A DNA stretch of 64,000 nucleotides from Arthrobacter hankyongi (GTDB lineage: Bacteria > Actinomycetota > Actinomycetes > Actinomycetales > Micrococcaceae): positions 248,001 through 312,000 of the forward strand of contig NZ_JAKLTQ010000001.1 of assembly GCF_022012395.1 (NCBI RefSeq), in the 5' to 3' direction. Shown piece by piece: positions 26,823-36,241 of this stretch (position 1 is its first letter; each line of letters opens with the position of its first letter). The translations under genes and the position numbers were made by a program. Under the pieces are notes generated by a model. The model did not search any database and was not told the DNA's origin. It worked only from the letters and a program-made list of their open reading frames with translations.

Positions 26823-29516
26823 CTAGGCCAGGATTTCGCGCAGCTCGGCACGGCCGGACACCTGCAGCCGGCTGTAGATCTTGCCCAGGTGCCAGTCCAC
26901 CGTCCGGGGCGAGAGGTGCAGCTCCTTGGCCAGCGAGGTGCTGCTGCGCCCCTGCCCGGCGGCGACCGCAAGGTCGCGTTCGAAATCATTCAGTTCCTGG
27001 ATGCGGCGCCGTGTGTTTCGGAAACGGTCCAGTTTGCGGAATGTCTGGCGCTGCAGCAGCCGCGCCTGGCGCCTGCCTGCTTCGTCCGGTGCCATCCGGG
27101 CAACGGTTTCGGCCAGTTCATAGGCCAGCAGGTCGTTGCCTTCGTTCCGTGCCAGCTCGCCCGCCCGCAGCAGCAGGCCGGCCTCGTTGCGGATCTGTCC
27201 TGCAGCCGACAAGTGAAGCATCTGCGCCAGCGGGCCGTCTCCCGTTGCGGTGGAGCCGGCCAGGCGCCGGGCCGACGCCAGGTCCCCGAGCCGCGCCGCC
27301 GCGCCCAGGCAGATGGCCATCTGGGTATGCAAGCCGCCGGCGGCAGCCTGGTCGGCGCAATCGTTCAGCTCCGCGACAGCCTCATCGCGGCGGCCCAACC
27401 GGGCCTGGGTCAAAATCCGGAAATAGTCCGACCCGGCCCGCAGCGCCCACGGTCCGGGCTGTCCGGCCTGGGCACAAGCCTGAAGGTACCGCCGCGCCCG
27501 CGCCTGGTCAGCGCCCAGGGCGCAGGCATACGCCGCGGCCGCAAGAGCCAGTGGAAGCACTCCGGCGGGGTCGGCCACCTCAAGCTGCGCAATGACACCC
27601 TCAAGCGCTTCGCGCCCCTTTTCGGCCCGGCCGCAGAGGGTGTGCAGCAGGCCGGCGGCCAACTCCCCGCCCATACCGCGGCCGGTGCCGCCCAGGATCA
27701 GGTCCTCTTCGAGCAGCTGTGCGCAGCGGGTCCACAGGCCGGCTGCCAGGTAGATCATGAAGATGCCGCCGCGGACCTGCGCCTGCTCGGCCGGCATGAG
27801 CTGGGGTGCCCCCAAGGCGGCCTCCAGCTGTTCGGCAATCCCGACTGCCTCGGTGGCCCGGCCGGTCAGCGAACGGGCCGCCCCAAGCAGTACGCCGGCC
27901 CCGAGCCGTTCGTGAAGTGCCAGGCTCCGATCATCGAAGACCTGGCCGAGCGCGGCCGGCAGTTGCGCCAGGCGGCCGCAATAGACGGCCTGCTCGGCCT
28001 CGGCCAGCGTCAGTTCCCGGTCCACGGCGTGCTTGTCTCCGGCAACGGTCCCCGGCTCAGCGCGCTCGGCGGACCGGCGCAGGCCTGGCAGGACGCCGTC
28101 GGACGCCGCAGCGGATTCCGGCAGGCTCCGCAGTGCGCGATGGCGCTCCAGCAGCAGCCGGGTCCGGACCAGACTGCCAACGGCCGGAAGCGGCACGCGG
28201 TCGACGGCCTGGACAGCTGCCAGCGGGTCGCCCAACGCAGACAGGGCCCGGGCCTCCTCCAGCACGAGTTCCGGATCCCGGCTGCTGTCCGCAACGCACC
28301 GGGCCAGGCGCAGGGCGGCCGTCCGGTCCTGGAGCCGGTTCGCCAGGCCGGCTGCCTCCAGGGCAGTCGGCCGGTCCAGCGGCTGCCCGCAGTCCAGGCT
28401 CCATTCGGCGAACCTCACCACGGCCGAGGGATTCAGGTTCTCCGGCCGGCCGCCGGCCGCGATGGACTGCCACAGTTCCAGGCTCCTGCCCGGCTGCACG
28501 GTCTGGCGCAGGACGGCCGCCACCAAGGGCTGCTTCAGCCGGACGGTAGCCGGACCGGCCGGCGAGACGTCGAGGACGCCCAGTTCCTGGAGTTCGTCCA
28601 CGATGTCCTCGTCCCCCCGGCGGTGCAGCAGCGCCAGCGGCAGCTCGGCCGCGAAAGCGAGCAGCTCCAGGACACCCCGCTGCCGGGGAGTGAAGGTCTC
28701 CAGCCACGAACGCACAACCTGGGCAATCTCACCCAAGTGGACCATCCGGCCGGCCAGCACCCACAGGCCCTCGCGTTGCACCAGGACGCCGGCGCTGCGC
28801 TGTTCCAGGGCCAGCAGGCGCAGGAACAGCGGGTTGCCTGCGGTGAGCCCCCATAAGGCCCGCACCGCAGCCCGCGAGATGGGCCCGCCCAGCAGTGACT
28901 CCACGAACCGCCCGGACTCGTCCAAGGTGAAATTCTCCAGGTCCAGCCGCAGCAGTTCGCCGCCGGACCACAGCCGGGCGAATGGATCGCCCCCTTCCGG
29001 AAACCCGGTAACGCTGACAATGAGCTTGGCGAGCCGGGCCCGCGCCAGCTGGATCAGCACCGCAGCGCTCAACGCGTCCAGTTCGCCGGCGTTTTCCACC
29101 ATGATCAGCAGCTTGCGGCCGGCGGCCCGGTCCAACAGCAGGCGGGATGCCTCCTGCAGGCCTACCACGGGATGGTCCAGCGCATCGGCGGGCGCCTCGG
29201 CCAGCAGGAAGCCCAAGGCCCCGAAGGGCAGCTGGGCGGTGGCGGCGCTGCCGCGCACCTGGACGACACACGCCTGGCCAAAATACTGTTCCACCAGATG
29301 CTGCGCCAAGGTGGTCTTCCCGACACCGGCGCCCCCCACCAGCAGGATTCCCGCCCCCGCGGACGAGACCAGCGCCTGGCGGGCGCCTTCAACCAGGTCC
29401 TCCCGGCCGATGAACGGGCGCCAGGACGGCACCACCCGCAACGTGGATTCGGCGCTGCGCCGGACGTCCCCCTTGGACCGGCCACGCTCAGGCAACGACA
29501 ATGCGATATTAGCCAT
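26823..29516 (-). CDS. LuxR-family regulator with N-terminal P-loop ATPase, copy 4
   Basis: 897 residues and first in the array by transcription. A short N-terminal extension (residues 1-32) precedes FIGREDLVEGARQAL, Walker A GGAGVGKTTLA (61-71) and Walker B KLLIMVENAGELDALSAAVL (about 132-151, where the usual second aspartate is replaced by Glu-Asn). The LuxR domain is the most diverged of the four: DFERDLAVAAGQGRSSTSLAKELHLSPRTVDWHLGKIYSRL, with VDWHLGKIY instead of VEGHIYRIY. GGGGGAG four bases before ATG 29516 fixes the start. A good promoter lies about 150 bp upstream. Confidence 0.88.
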   Translation of the reverse strand: MANIALSLPERGRSKGDVRRSAESTLRVVPSWRPFIGREDLVEGARQALVSSAGAGILLVGGAGVGKTTLAQHLVEQYFGQACVVQVRGSAATAQLPFGALGFLLAEAPADALDHPVVGLQEASRLLLDRAAGRKLLIMVENAGELDALSAAVLIQLARARLAKLIVSVTGFPEGGDPFARLWSGGELLRLDLENFTLDESGRFVESLLGGPISRAAVRALWGLTAGNPLFLRLLALEQRSAGVLVQREGLWVLAGRMVHLGEIAQVVRSWLETFTPRQRGVLELLAFAAELPLALLHRRGDEDIVDELQELGVLDVSPAGPATVRLKQPLVAAVLRQTVQPGRSLELWQSIAAGGRPENLNPSAVVRFAEWSLDCGQPLDRPTALEAAGLANRLQDRTAALRLARCVADSSRDPELVLEEARALSALGDPLAAVQAVDRVPLPAVGSLVRTRLLLERHRALRSLPESAAASDGVLPGLRRSAERAEPGTVAGDKHAVDRELTLAEAEQAVYCGRLAQLPAALGQVFDDRSLALHERLGAGVLLGAARSLTGRATEAVGIAEQLEAALGAPQLMPAEQAQVRGGIFMIYLAAGLWTRCAQLLEEDLILGGTGRGMGGELAAGLLHTLCGRAEKGREALEGVIAQLEVADPAGVLPLALAAAAYACALGADQARARRYLQACAQAGQPGPWALRAGSDYFRILTQARLGRRDEAVAELNDCADQAAAGGLHTQMAICLGAAARLGDLASARRLAGSTATGDGPLAQMLHLSAAGQIRNEAGLLLRAGELARNEGNDLLAYELAETVARMAPDEAGRRQARLLQRQTFRKLDRFRNTRRRIQELNDFERDLAVAAGQGRSSTSLAKELHLSPRTVDWHLGKIYSRLQVSGRAELREILA

Positions 29517-29901
29517 ACCACTCCCCCAATAGAACGGCTGCCGCCACAAGGCATCCCAGGCTTGGCGTACCCGGCCCCCGAATTGGCGATACCGGACCGG
29601 GTCCCGCATGCCGGCAAGCCGCCGGCAGGTCCACCTGGATCCTTGTGACTACTGATACATATACGTAGCGTGGCCGTGGAATAGGTTCAAGAAAAACCCA
29701 GAACAAGGCCAAGATTTCCTCAAGCGGCGTGTTCCGGCCCATCCATCCGCATCCGGCACTGGCCACCGGACACGCACCGCCCCTGCCGAACCCCGCGGTC
29801 GGCAACGGTGCCAGGCCCATGCACCCGGCGCACCCGGGCATGCTCCCGCGGCCGTTATGCTGGCCTCGACATTGATCAGCGGCAAGGAGGGCAGGTGCCG
29901 G
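29517..29901. other. Divergent region between LuxR array and broken lhgO
   Basis: No gene seen. It holds the probable promoter of the four-regulator array on the minus strand and, on the plus strand, a -10-like TATGCT (29856-29861) about 40 bp before the lhgO start, itself served by AAGGAGG at 29884-29890. Confidence 0.45.
29662..29690 (-). promoter_or_regulatory. Candidate promoter for the LuxR array
   Basis: Minus strand: TTGAAC (29690-29685) as -35, 17-bp spacer, TACGTA (29667-29662) as -10, in one of the most AT-rich patches of the region. The transcript would have a leader of about 140 bases before ATG 29516. Confidence 0.5.
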
Positions 29902-31132
29902 ATGGACGGCAGCAGCGGGACTATCGGAGTGGTCGGCGGCGGCATCGTGGGCATCGCGATTGCCCGTGCCCTGGCACTGCAAGGCCACGGGCAGGTGACC
30001 GTCCTGGAGAAGGAAGACCGGGTCGCGCTGCACCAGACCGGGCATAATTCCGGCGTGGTCCACGCCGGCATCTACTATGCGCCAGGTTCCCTGAAGGCGC
30101 AGCTGTGCGTGCGCGGACGGGCGATGGTCAAGGAATACTGCCAGGACAAACAGCTGCCCTACCGGGAAGCCGGCAAGCTGGTGGTGGCCGTGGACGACTC
30201 CGAACTGGCCGCCCTGGATGTCCTCGAACAACGCTCCCGGGCCAATGACGTTCCCGGCCTGCGCCGGTTGGGCAGCGAGGAGCTGCGCGACATCGAACCC
30301 CACGCGGCGGGAATCGCCGCCCTGCATTCGCCGCACACCGCCGTCGTCGACTATGCGGCCATCACCGAAGCCATGGCGGGGGACGTCCGGCAGGCCGGCG
30401 GCGCCGTCCTGCCGGGCCACGAGGTGACCGCCATCCGGCGCGACGGCGGCGGGGTGCGCGTCACTGCCGGCGGCGCCGAGTTCGCCTTCGACCGGCTGGT
30501 CGTCTGCGCGGGCCTGCAGTCCGACGTCGTGGCCGGCTTCATCGGGGCACCGAAGTCACCGAAGATCCTGCCCTTCCGGGGCGAGTACTGGACGCTGTCG
30601 GCGGCCACCAGCATCTGGTCCGCGGGATGATCTATCCCGTTCCGGATCCGCGGTTCCCATTCCTGGGCGTGCATTTCACCCGTGGGATCTACGGGGACGT
30701 TCATGTAGGACCCAACGCGGTGCCGGCACTGGCACGGGAGGGGTACCGCTGGCGCAACATTTCACCGCGGGATGTCTGGTCTTCGCTGGCCTGGCCCGGT
30801 GCAGGGCCGCTGGCCAAGGCGCATTGGCGGATGGGAGTGAAGGAAGTAGCTGCTTCGGTCATCAAGCCGCTGTATTACCGGCAGGCCCGCCGCTTCATCC
30901 CGGAGCTGGAACTTGGCGACCTGGCAGCCAAGGCAGCCACCGGAGTGCGGGCACAGGCCTGGGCCGCGACGGCTCGCTGCTGGACGACTTCGCCATCGAC
31001 CAGATCGGCCCCGTGACTCTCCTGCGCAATGCGCCCTCGCCCGCGGCTACCTCTGCCCTGGCCATCGCCGAACACATTGCGCGCACCCGGCTGGGCACCC
31101 GGCCGGAACCTCCCAATAGGCACGCCGTTTGA
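29902..31132 (+). pseudogene. lhgO: L-2-hydroxyglutarate oxidase, broken by two frameshifts
   Basis: Together three frames encode one LhgO-like FAD enzyme (about 400 residues), which would oxidise L-2-hydroxyglutarate to 2-oxoglutarate. Frame 1 carries the dinucleotide motif GVVGGGIVGIAIARAL and the substrate-side HQTGHNSGVVHAGIYY up to about 30605. Frame 2 resumes with HLVRGMIYPVPDPRFPFLGVHFTRG to about 30957. Frame 3 finishes with GRDGSLLDDFAIDQ and NAPSPAATSALAIAEHIA. Both switches fit loss of one base, the second in the C-run of GCCTGGGCC. Either the gene is decaying or the assembly has two errors. As written only a truncated protein of about 240 residues would be made. Confidence 0.85.
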
Positions 31133-31162
31133 ACGGCCACCCGTTACCAAACTGTGACCTGA

Positions 31163-32191
<1,029 letters not shown>

Positions 32192-32193
32192 CC

Positions 32194-33603
32194 GTGGAAC
32201 TGGAGTTCGCCAAGCCGCTGCAGGCGGCGCCCACGCCCATTCCCGGACTGCTGCTGTTCGACCTTCCGGTCCACGGGGACAACCGCGGCTGGTTCAAGGA
32301 AAACTGGCAGCGGGAGAAGATGCTGGCCGCCGGGCTGCCGGACTTCGGCCCGGTACAGAACAACATCTCCTTCAACGAGAAGGCCGGCACCACCCGGGGC
32401 ATCCACGCCGAGCCATGGGACAAGTTCGTTTCCGTGGCGACGGGGCGGATCTTCGGCGCCTGGGTGGACCTGCGCGAGGGGCCGTCCTTCGGCACCGTCT
32501 TCACCGCCGAACTCAATGCCGCCACCGCCGTGTTCGTGCCCCGCGGCGTGGGCAACGCCTTCCAGACCCTCGAGGACAACACCGCCTACACCTACCTGGT
32601 CAACGACCATTGGAGCGCGGCCGCGCAGGAACAGTACACGTTCCTGAACCTGGCTGACGAGACCGCCGCCATCGACTGGCCCATCCCGCTTCAGCGGGCC
32701 GAGCTCTCCGACAAGGACAGGGCCCATCCCCGGCTGGACCAGGTGACGCCGATGCCCGCGAAGAAGATCCTGGTCCTGGGTGCCGACGGGCAGCTGGGCC
32801 GGGCCCTGCGCACCGCCTATGCAGGGCAGGCACACGTGGAATTCGCCACCCGGGCCGACTTCGACCTGGCCCACCCCGGAACCTGGCCTGCGCCCCACTG
32901 GCGCGGTTACTCGGCCATCATCAATGCCGCCGCGTACACCGCCGTCGACAAGGCCGAAACCGATCAGGGCCGCCGCGAGGCCTGGGCGGTCAACGTCACC
33001 GCCGTGTCGGCCCTGGCCAGGATCGCCGCGGCCCACGGCATCACCCTGGTCCACGTCTCCAGCGACTACGTCTTCGACGGCAGCGCCGAAGTCCACGCCG
33101 AGGATGAGCCGCCCAGCCCGCTGGGCGTCTACGGGGCGACCAAGGCGGCGGCCGACGCCGTGGTCGCCGTCGTGCCGCGGCACTACATCCTGCGTACCAG
33201 CTGGGTGATTGGCGACGGGGCCAACTTCGTGCGGACCATGGCGTCCCTGGCCGGGCGCGGCATCGCACCGGCCGTGGTGGAAGACCAGGTCGGCCGGCTC
33301 ACCTTCACCGAGGACCTGGCCGCCGGCATCCGGCACCTGCTCGACACCGGCGCGCCCTTCGGCACCTATAACCTGTCGAACACCGGGGACCCGCTCTCCT
33401 GGGCGGCCATCGCCCGGAAGATCTATTTGCTGGCCGGCCGGGACGCGGCCGATATCGCCGGCGTCTCCACCGCCGAATACTTCGCGGACAAGGACGCCGC
33501 CCCAAGGCCTGCCAGCAGCAGCTTCGACCTGTCCAAAATCACGGAAGCAGGATTCGTCCTCGCTCCGGCCGCCGAACGGCTGGCCGCCTACCTGGCCCGC
33601 TGA
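32194..33603 (+). CDS. Fused dTDP-4-dehydrorhamnose 3,5-epimerase / 4-reductase
   Basis: 469 residues joining two enzymes. Residues about 1-185 are an RmlC cupin: DNRGWFKENW, GTTRGIHAEPWDKFVSVATG with the catalytic histidine, FVPRGVGNAFQTL and YTYLVNDHW. Residues about 190-469 are an RmlD reductase: ILVLGADGQLGRAL, NAAAYTAVDKAE, VSSDYVFDG and YGATK. They carry out the last two steps to dTDP-L-rhamnose. The GTG start, 2 bp after rfbB, has a purine-rich AGGGGCGG upstream. The fused form is known in actinobacteria and would channel the unstable keto intermediate. It converges with rfbA. Confidence 0.93.
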   Translation: MELEFAKPLQAAPTPIPGLLLFDLPVHGDNRGWFKENWQREKMLAAGLPDFGPVQNNISFNEKAGTTRGIHAEPWDKFVSVATGRIFGAWVDLREGPSFGTVFTAELNAATAVFVPRGVGNAFQTLEDNTAYTYLVNDHWSAAAQEQYTFLNLADETAAIDWPIPLQRAELSDKDRAHPRLDQVTPMPAKKILVLGADGQLGRALRTAYAGQAHVEFATRADFDLAHPGTWPAPHWRGYSAIINAAAYTAVDKAETDQGRREAWAVNVTAVSALARIAAAHGITLVHVSSDYVFDGSAEVHAEDEPPSPLGVYGATKAAADAVVAVVPRHYILRTSWVIGDGANFVRTMASLAGRGIAPAVVEDQVGRLTFTEDLAAGIRHLLDTGAPFGTYNLSNTGDPLSWAAIARKIYLLAGRDAADIAGVSTAEYFADKDAAPRPASSSFDLSKITEAGFVLAPAAERLAAYLAR

Positions 33604-33615
33604 CGGCAGCCGAAA

Positions 33616-33658
33616 CGGCGGCGGGCCACCGGACCCCAGGTCCCGTGGCCCGCCGCCG
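33616..33658. terminator. Bidirectional terminator between rhamnose genes
   Basis: A 20-bp arm at 33616-33635 pairs with 33639-33658 with one mismatch and a 3-base loop. It lies between the converging epimerase/reductase and rfbA genes. Confidence 0.85.
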
Positions 33659-33670
33659 GCGTCCCGGATG

Positions 33671-34549
33671 TCAGTGCTGCAGCACGGGCTGGCGCAGCAG
33701 CTCAAGCAGATAGGTGCCATACCCGCTCTTAAGCAGCGGCTCGGCGCGCTCGCGCAGCTCCTCGTCGGAGAGGAACCCCTGGCGCCAAGCGACCTCCTCC
33801 GGCGCGCCTACTTTAAGTCCCTGCCGGTGCTCGAGCGTACGGATGAAGCCGGAAGCCTCGTACAGGGACTCGAACGTGCCGGTGTCCAGCCACGCGGTGC
33901 CGCGCGGCAGGACCTGGACGGACAGTTTGCCCCGGTCCAGGTAGACCCGGTTCACATCGGTGATCTCCAGTTCCCCGCGCGTGGACGGCCGCAGGCTCCT
34001 GGCAATTTCCACCACGTCGTTGTCATAGAAGTACAGCCCGGGTACCGCAAAGTTGCTCTTCGGGACCGCCGGCTTCTCCTCCAGGCTCAAGGCGGTGCCG
34101 AACTCGTCGAACTCCACGACGCCGTAGGCGGTGGGATCGGCCACCCGGTAGCCGAAGACCGCCGCGCCGTCAATCGTCGAGAAGCGCTGCAGCTGCGCAC
34201 CCAGCCCCTGGCCGTAGAAGATATTGTCGCCCAGCACCAGGGCCACCGGCCCGGAGCCGATATGGTCCTGGCCCAGCAGGAACGCCTGTGCCAGACCCTC
34301 CGGCCGCGGCTGTACCGCGTACGAGAGTGAGATCCCGAAGCGTGAACCGTCGCCGAGCAGGTGCCTGAAGTGCTCCGCATCGTGCGGGGTGGTGATGACC
34401 AGGATGTCCCGGATACCGGCCAGGATCAGCGTGGACAGCGGATAGTAGATCATCGGCTTGTCATAGACCGGCATCAGCTGCTTGCTTACGCCCTGGGTGA
34501 TCGGATGCAGCCGGGACCCCGTTCCCCCAGCCAAGATTATTCCCCGCAC
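33671..34549 (-). CDS. rfbA: Glucose-1-phosphate thymidylyltransferase
   Basis: 292 residues, family length. Makes dTDP-glucose from glucose 1-phosphate and dTTP, the first committed step to dTDP-rhamnose. The N-terminus [39 protein letters not shown] is the nucleotidyltransferase signature with the activating Arg and Lys; [11 protein letters not shown] and the metal-site region ITDVNRVYL are present. GTG start with GGGGGAA four bases before it. It lies opposite in direction to rfbB and the fused gene, so its supply is separately controlled. Confidence 0.95.
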   Translation of the reverse strand: MRGIILAGGTGSRLHPITQGVSKQLMPVYDKPMIYYPLSTLILAGIRDILVITTPHDAEHFRHLLGDGSRFGISLSYAVQPRPEGLAQAFLLGQDHIGSGPVALVLGDNIFYGQGLGAQLQRFSTIDGAAVFGYRVADPTAYGVVEFDEFGTALSLEEKPAVPKSNFAVPGLYFYDNDVVEIARSLRPSTRGELEITDVNRVYLDRGKLSVQVLPRGTAWLDTGTFESLYEASGFIRTLEHRQGLKVGAPEEVAWRQGFLSDEELRERAEPLLKSGYGTYLLELLRQPVLQH

Positions 34550-34957
34550 GTCGTTCCCCCTGCCTGACGACCAGTTACAGGAAGGCTATGCACCCGGCAG
34601 GCGGGGCAGCAACGAATCACCGCAAGATCCGGTAGCAGCGTCCGGAAGCTCGAGTAGCCGCCGGTGTCTTACAAGTAAATACGACCTATGGAACAAGTAG
34701 TGTTGCTCCGTGACAGAGTTTTCCCGACATCTACCGGGATTTACTCTTGCTCCCCCTGCGCCGCCGCAAAGCGCAGCACCTCGCGGCAGTGGCCCAGCCA
34801 GCAGCAGCTCAAGTTTTCCTAAGCTTCCGGACGGCGTTACGACTATTCGCCCGCAGGCGGTGCGGGTTCAGCTATGCTCGGCGTAATCATGATGCTGTCG
34901 GAATCTGAGATCACCGATGGACACATCGATTTGCGGACTGTTCCAGAGGGGAGACCA
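34550..34957. other. Divergent intergenic region between rfbA and PIG-L gene
   Basis: No coding sequence. Noticeably less GC-rich around 34670-34760. A candidate rfbA promoter reads TTGCTG (34612-34607), 17 bp, ATAGCC (34589-34584) on the minus strand. For the plus strand TATGCT (34873-34878) is a possible -10 of the deacetylase gene. Confidence 0.45.
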
Positions 34958-35752
34958 GTGGCACGCGCAGTTCCGTCACGCATAGAAAACTCGATGTCCA
35001 CAAACAATCCTTGGCTCTTCCTATCGCCCCATCTCGATGACGCGGTGCTCTCCTGCGGGGCGCTCCTTGAAGCTCAGTCCGGGCGCCGCGAGCTGACGGT
35101 CGCGACGGTATTTACCGAATCCGAGCAGCCTCCCCACACCCGGTCCGCACGTGCGTTCATGCGGCTAGCCTCGGTCGAGGATGCCGCAGAGTTATTCGAA
35201 GCCCGCCGTGCAGAAGACCGTGCGGTGCTGCGGGACCTGGGCGCGAAGGACCTGCACCTCGGCGCCACCGATGCCATTTACCGGCGACGGCGCCAGCCCC
35301 GCATCGGCGTCAAGCCACTGGGTCACCTCCTGCCAGAACTGGTGCACCGATACCCGACCTACCGGTTGAACATCGTCGGCGGTCGCATTTCGCGCGGGGA
35401 TCGGAGCCTCATGGCCACGCTGGGCGGCAGGATCGCCGAACTGATGGAACAGACGAAGGCAGAGCTTATCTTCTGCCCGCTCGGGGTTGGCAGGCACGTA
35501 GACCACCTGGTCACCCGAGCCCTTGGCGCGGCTTTCCCCGAGCGGGTCGTCTACTATTCAGATTTCCCGTACAACCAGTCTTCGGGGCCGGATCCGGCGT
35601 TCGTTGCCGAGCATCGGCTGGATCCGTGGCTTTGGGACGACGGGCTCACGGACAAGGAACGGTGGATCCGTGGATACGTCACCCAGGCAGACGCGTTGTT
35701 CCCGGAGGGCAGCATTCCGGTGGTACCGGAAACATATTTCGCAGCGTCCTGA
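34958..35752 (+). CDS. PIG-L family deacetylase
   Basis: About 264 residues. The zinc-binding motif SPHLDDAVLSCGALL (H25, D27, D28) and the later GVGRHVDHLVTRAL match LmbE/PIG-L enzymes, which remove acetyl groups from GlcNAc-linked substrates such as mycothiol precursors or polysaccharides. The middle is longer than in MshB. The GTG at 34958 is chosen because GAGGGGAG lies 4 bases before it; in-frame ATGs at 34874 and 34889 would add 23-28 residues. Position between rhamnose and Fe-S genes gives no clear partner; deacetylation of an extracellular glycan or a glycolipid precursor fits the surroundings. Confidence 0.85.
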   Translation: MARAVPSRIENSMSTNNPWLFLSPHLDDAVLSCGALLEAQSGRRELTVATVFTESEQPPHTRSARAFMRLASVEDAAELFEARRAEDRAVLRDLGAKDLHLGATDAIYRRRRQPRIGVKPLGHLLPELVHRYPTYRLNIVGGRISRGDRSLMATLGGRIAELMEQTKAELIFCPLGVGRHVDHLVTRALGAAFPERVVYYSDFPYNQSSGPDPAFVAEHRLDPWLWDDGLTDKERWIRGYVTQADALFPEGSIPVVPETYFAAS

Positions 35753-35760
35753 CCCGGTTC

Positions 35761-36222
35761 TCAGCTCGCGCCGAGTAGCGATTCTTCCAGGGCAACCCAC
35801 GCGAGCATCGCGCACTTGACCCGTGCCGGGTAGCGGGCGACGCCGGCAAAGGCCGCCGCATCGCCCAGGATCTCCTCGTCCGCTTCGACGGTACCTCGCG
35901 AACGCATTACCTCGCGGAAATTGTCCACCAGCTTCAGCAGTTCGTCCCGGTCCATGCCTTTGGCCAGGTCGTGAAGTACGGAGGCGGAAGCCATCGAAAT
36001 GGAACAGCCCTGCCCTTCCCAGCTAAGCCCCGAAACGGTGTGGGCCCCCTCGGAGGTATGCACCGAGGCGCGCAGGGTGATTTCGTCGCCGCAGGTGGGG
36101 TTGAGCATGTGGGACTCCCCCACCCGGTCCCCGGCCGGTGCCTCCGCCAGCCCCGCGCCATGCCGGGACTTGGCATGGTCCAAGATGATCTGCTGGTAGA
36201 GCTGCTGCAGGTCGGAACTCAT
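35761..36222 (-). CDS. sufU: Fe-S cluster assembly sulfur-transfer protein SufU
   Basis: 153 residues. Zinc-dependent sulfur acceptor that takes persulfide sulfur from SufS. The three conserved cysteines are visible in NPTCGDEITL, GQGCSISMAS and RVKCAMLAW, with the conserved aspartate in CGDE. It follows sufS by 19 bp on the same strand, the usual pairing in Gram-positive bacteria. No sufB, sufC or sufD is within the window, so the scaffold complex must be encoded elsewhere. Confidence 0.95.
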   Translation of the reverse strand: MSSDLQQLYQQIILDHAKSRHGAGLAEAPAGDRVGESHMLNPTCGDEITLRASVHTSEGAHTVSGLSWEGQGCSISMASASVLHDLAKGMDRDELLKLVDNFREVMRSRGTVEADEEILGDAAAFAGVARYPARVKCAMLAWVALEESLLGAS

Positions 36223-36241
36223 TTACTGGTTACCTCACACT

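Noticed and set aside
25554-28856. 1100-codon plus-strand open frame opposite LuxR copies 3 and 4
   Set aside because: It spans two real minus-strand genes and their 9-bp gap, and its sequence is the usual low-complexity shadow of high-GC coding DNA.
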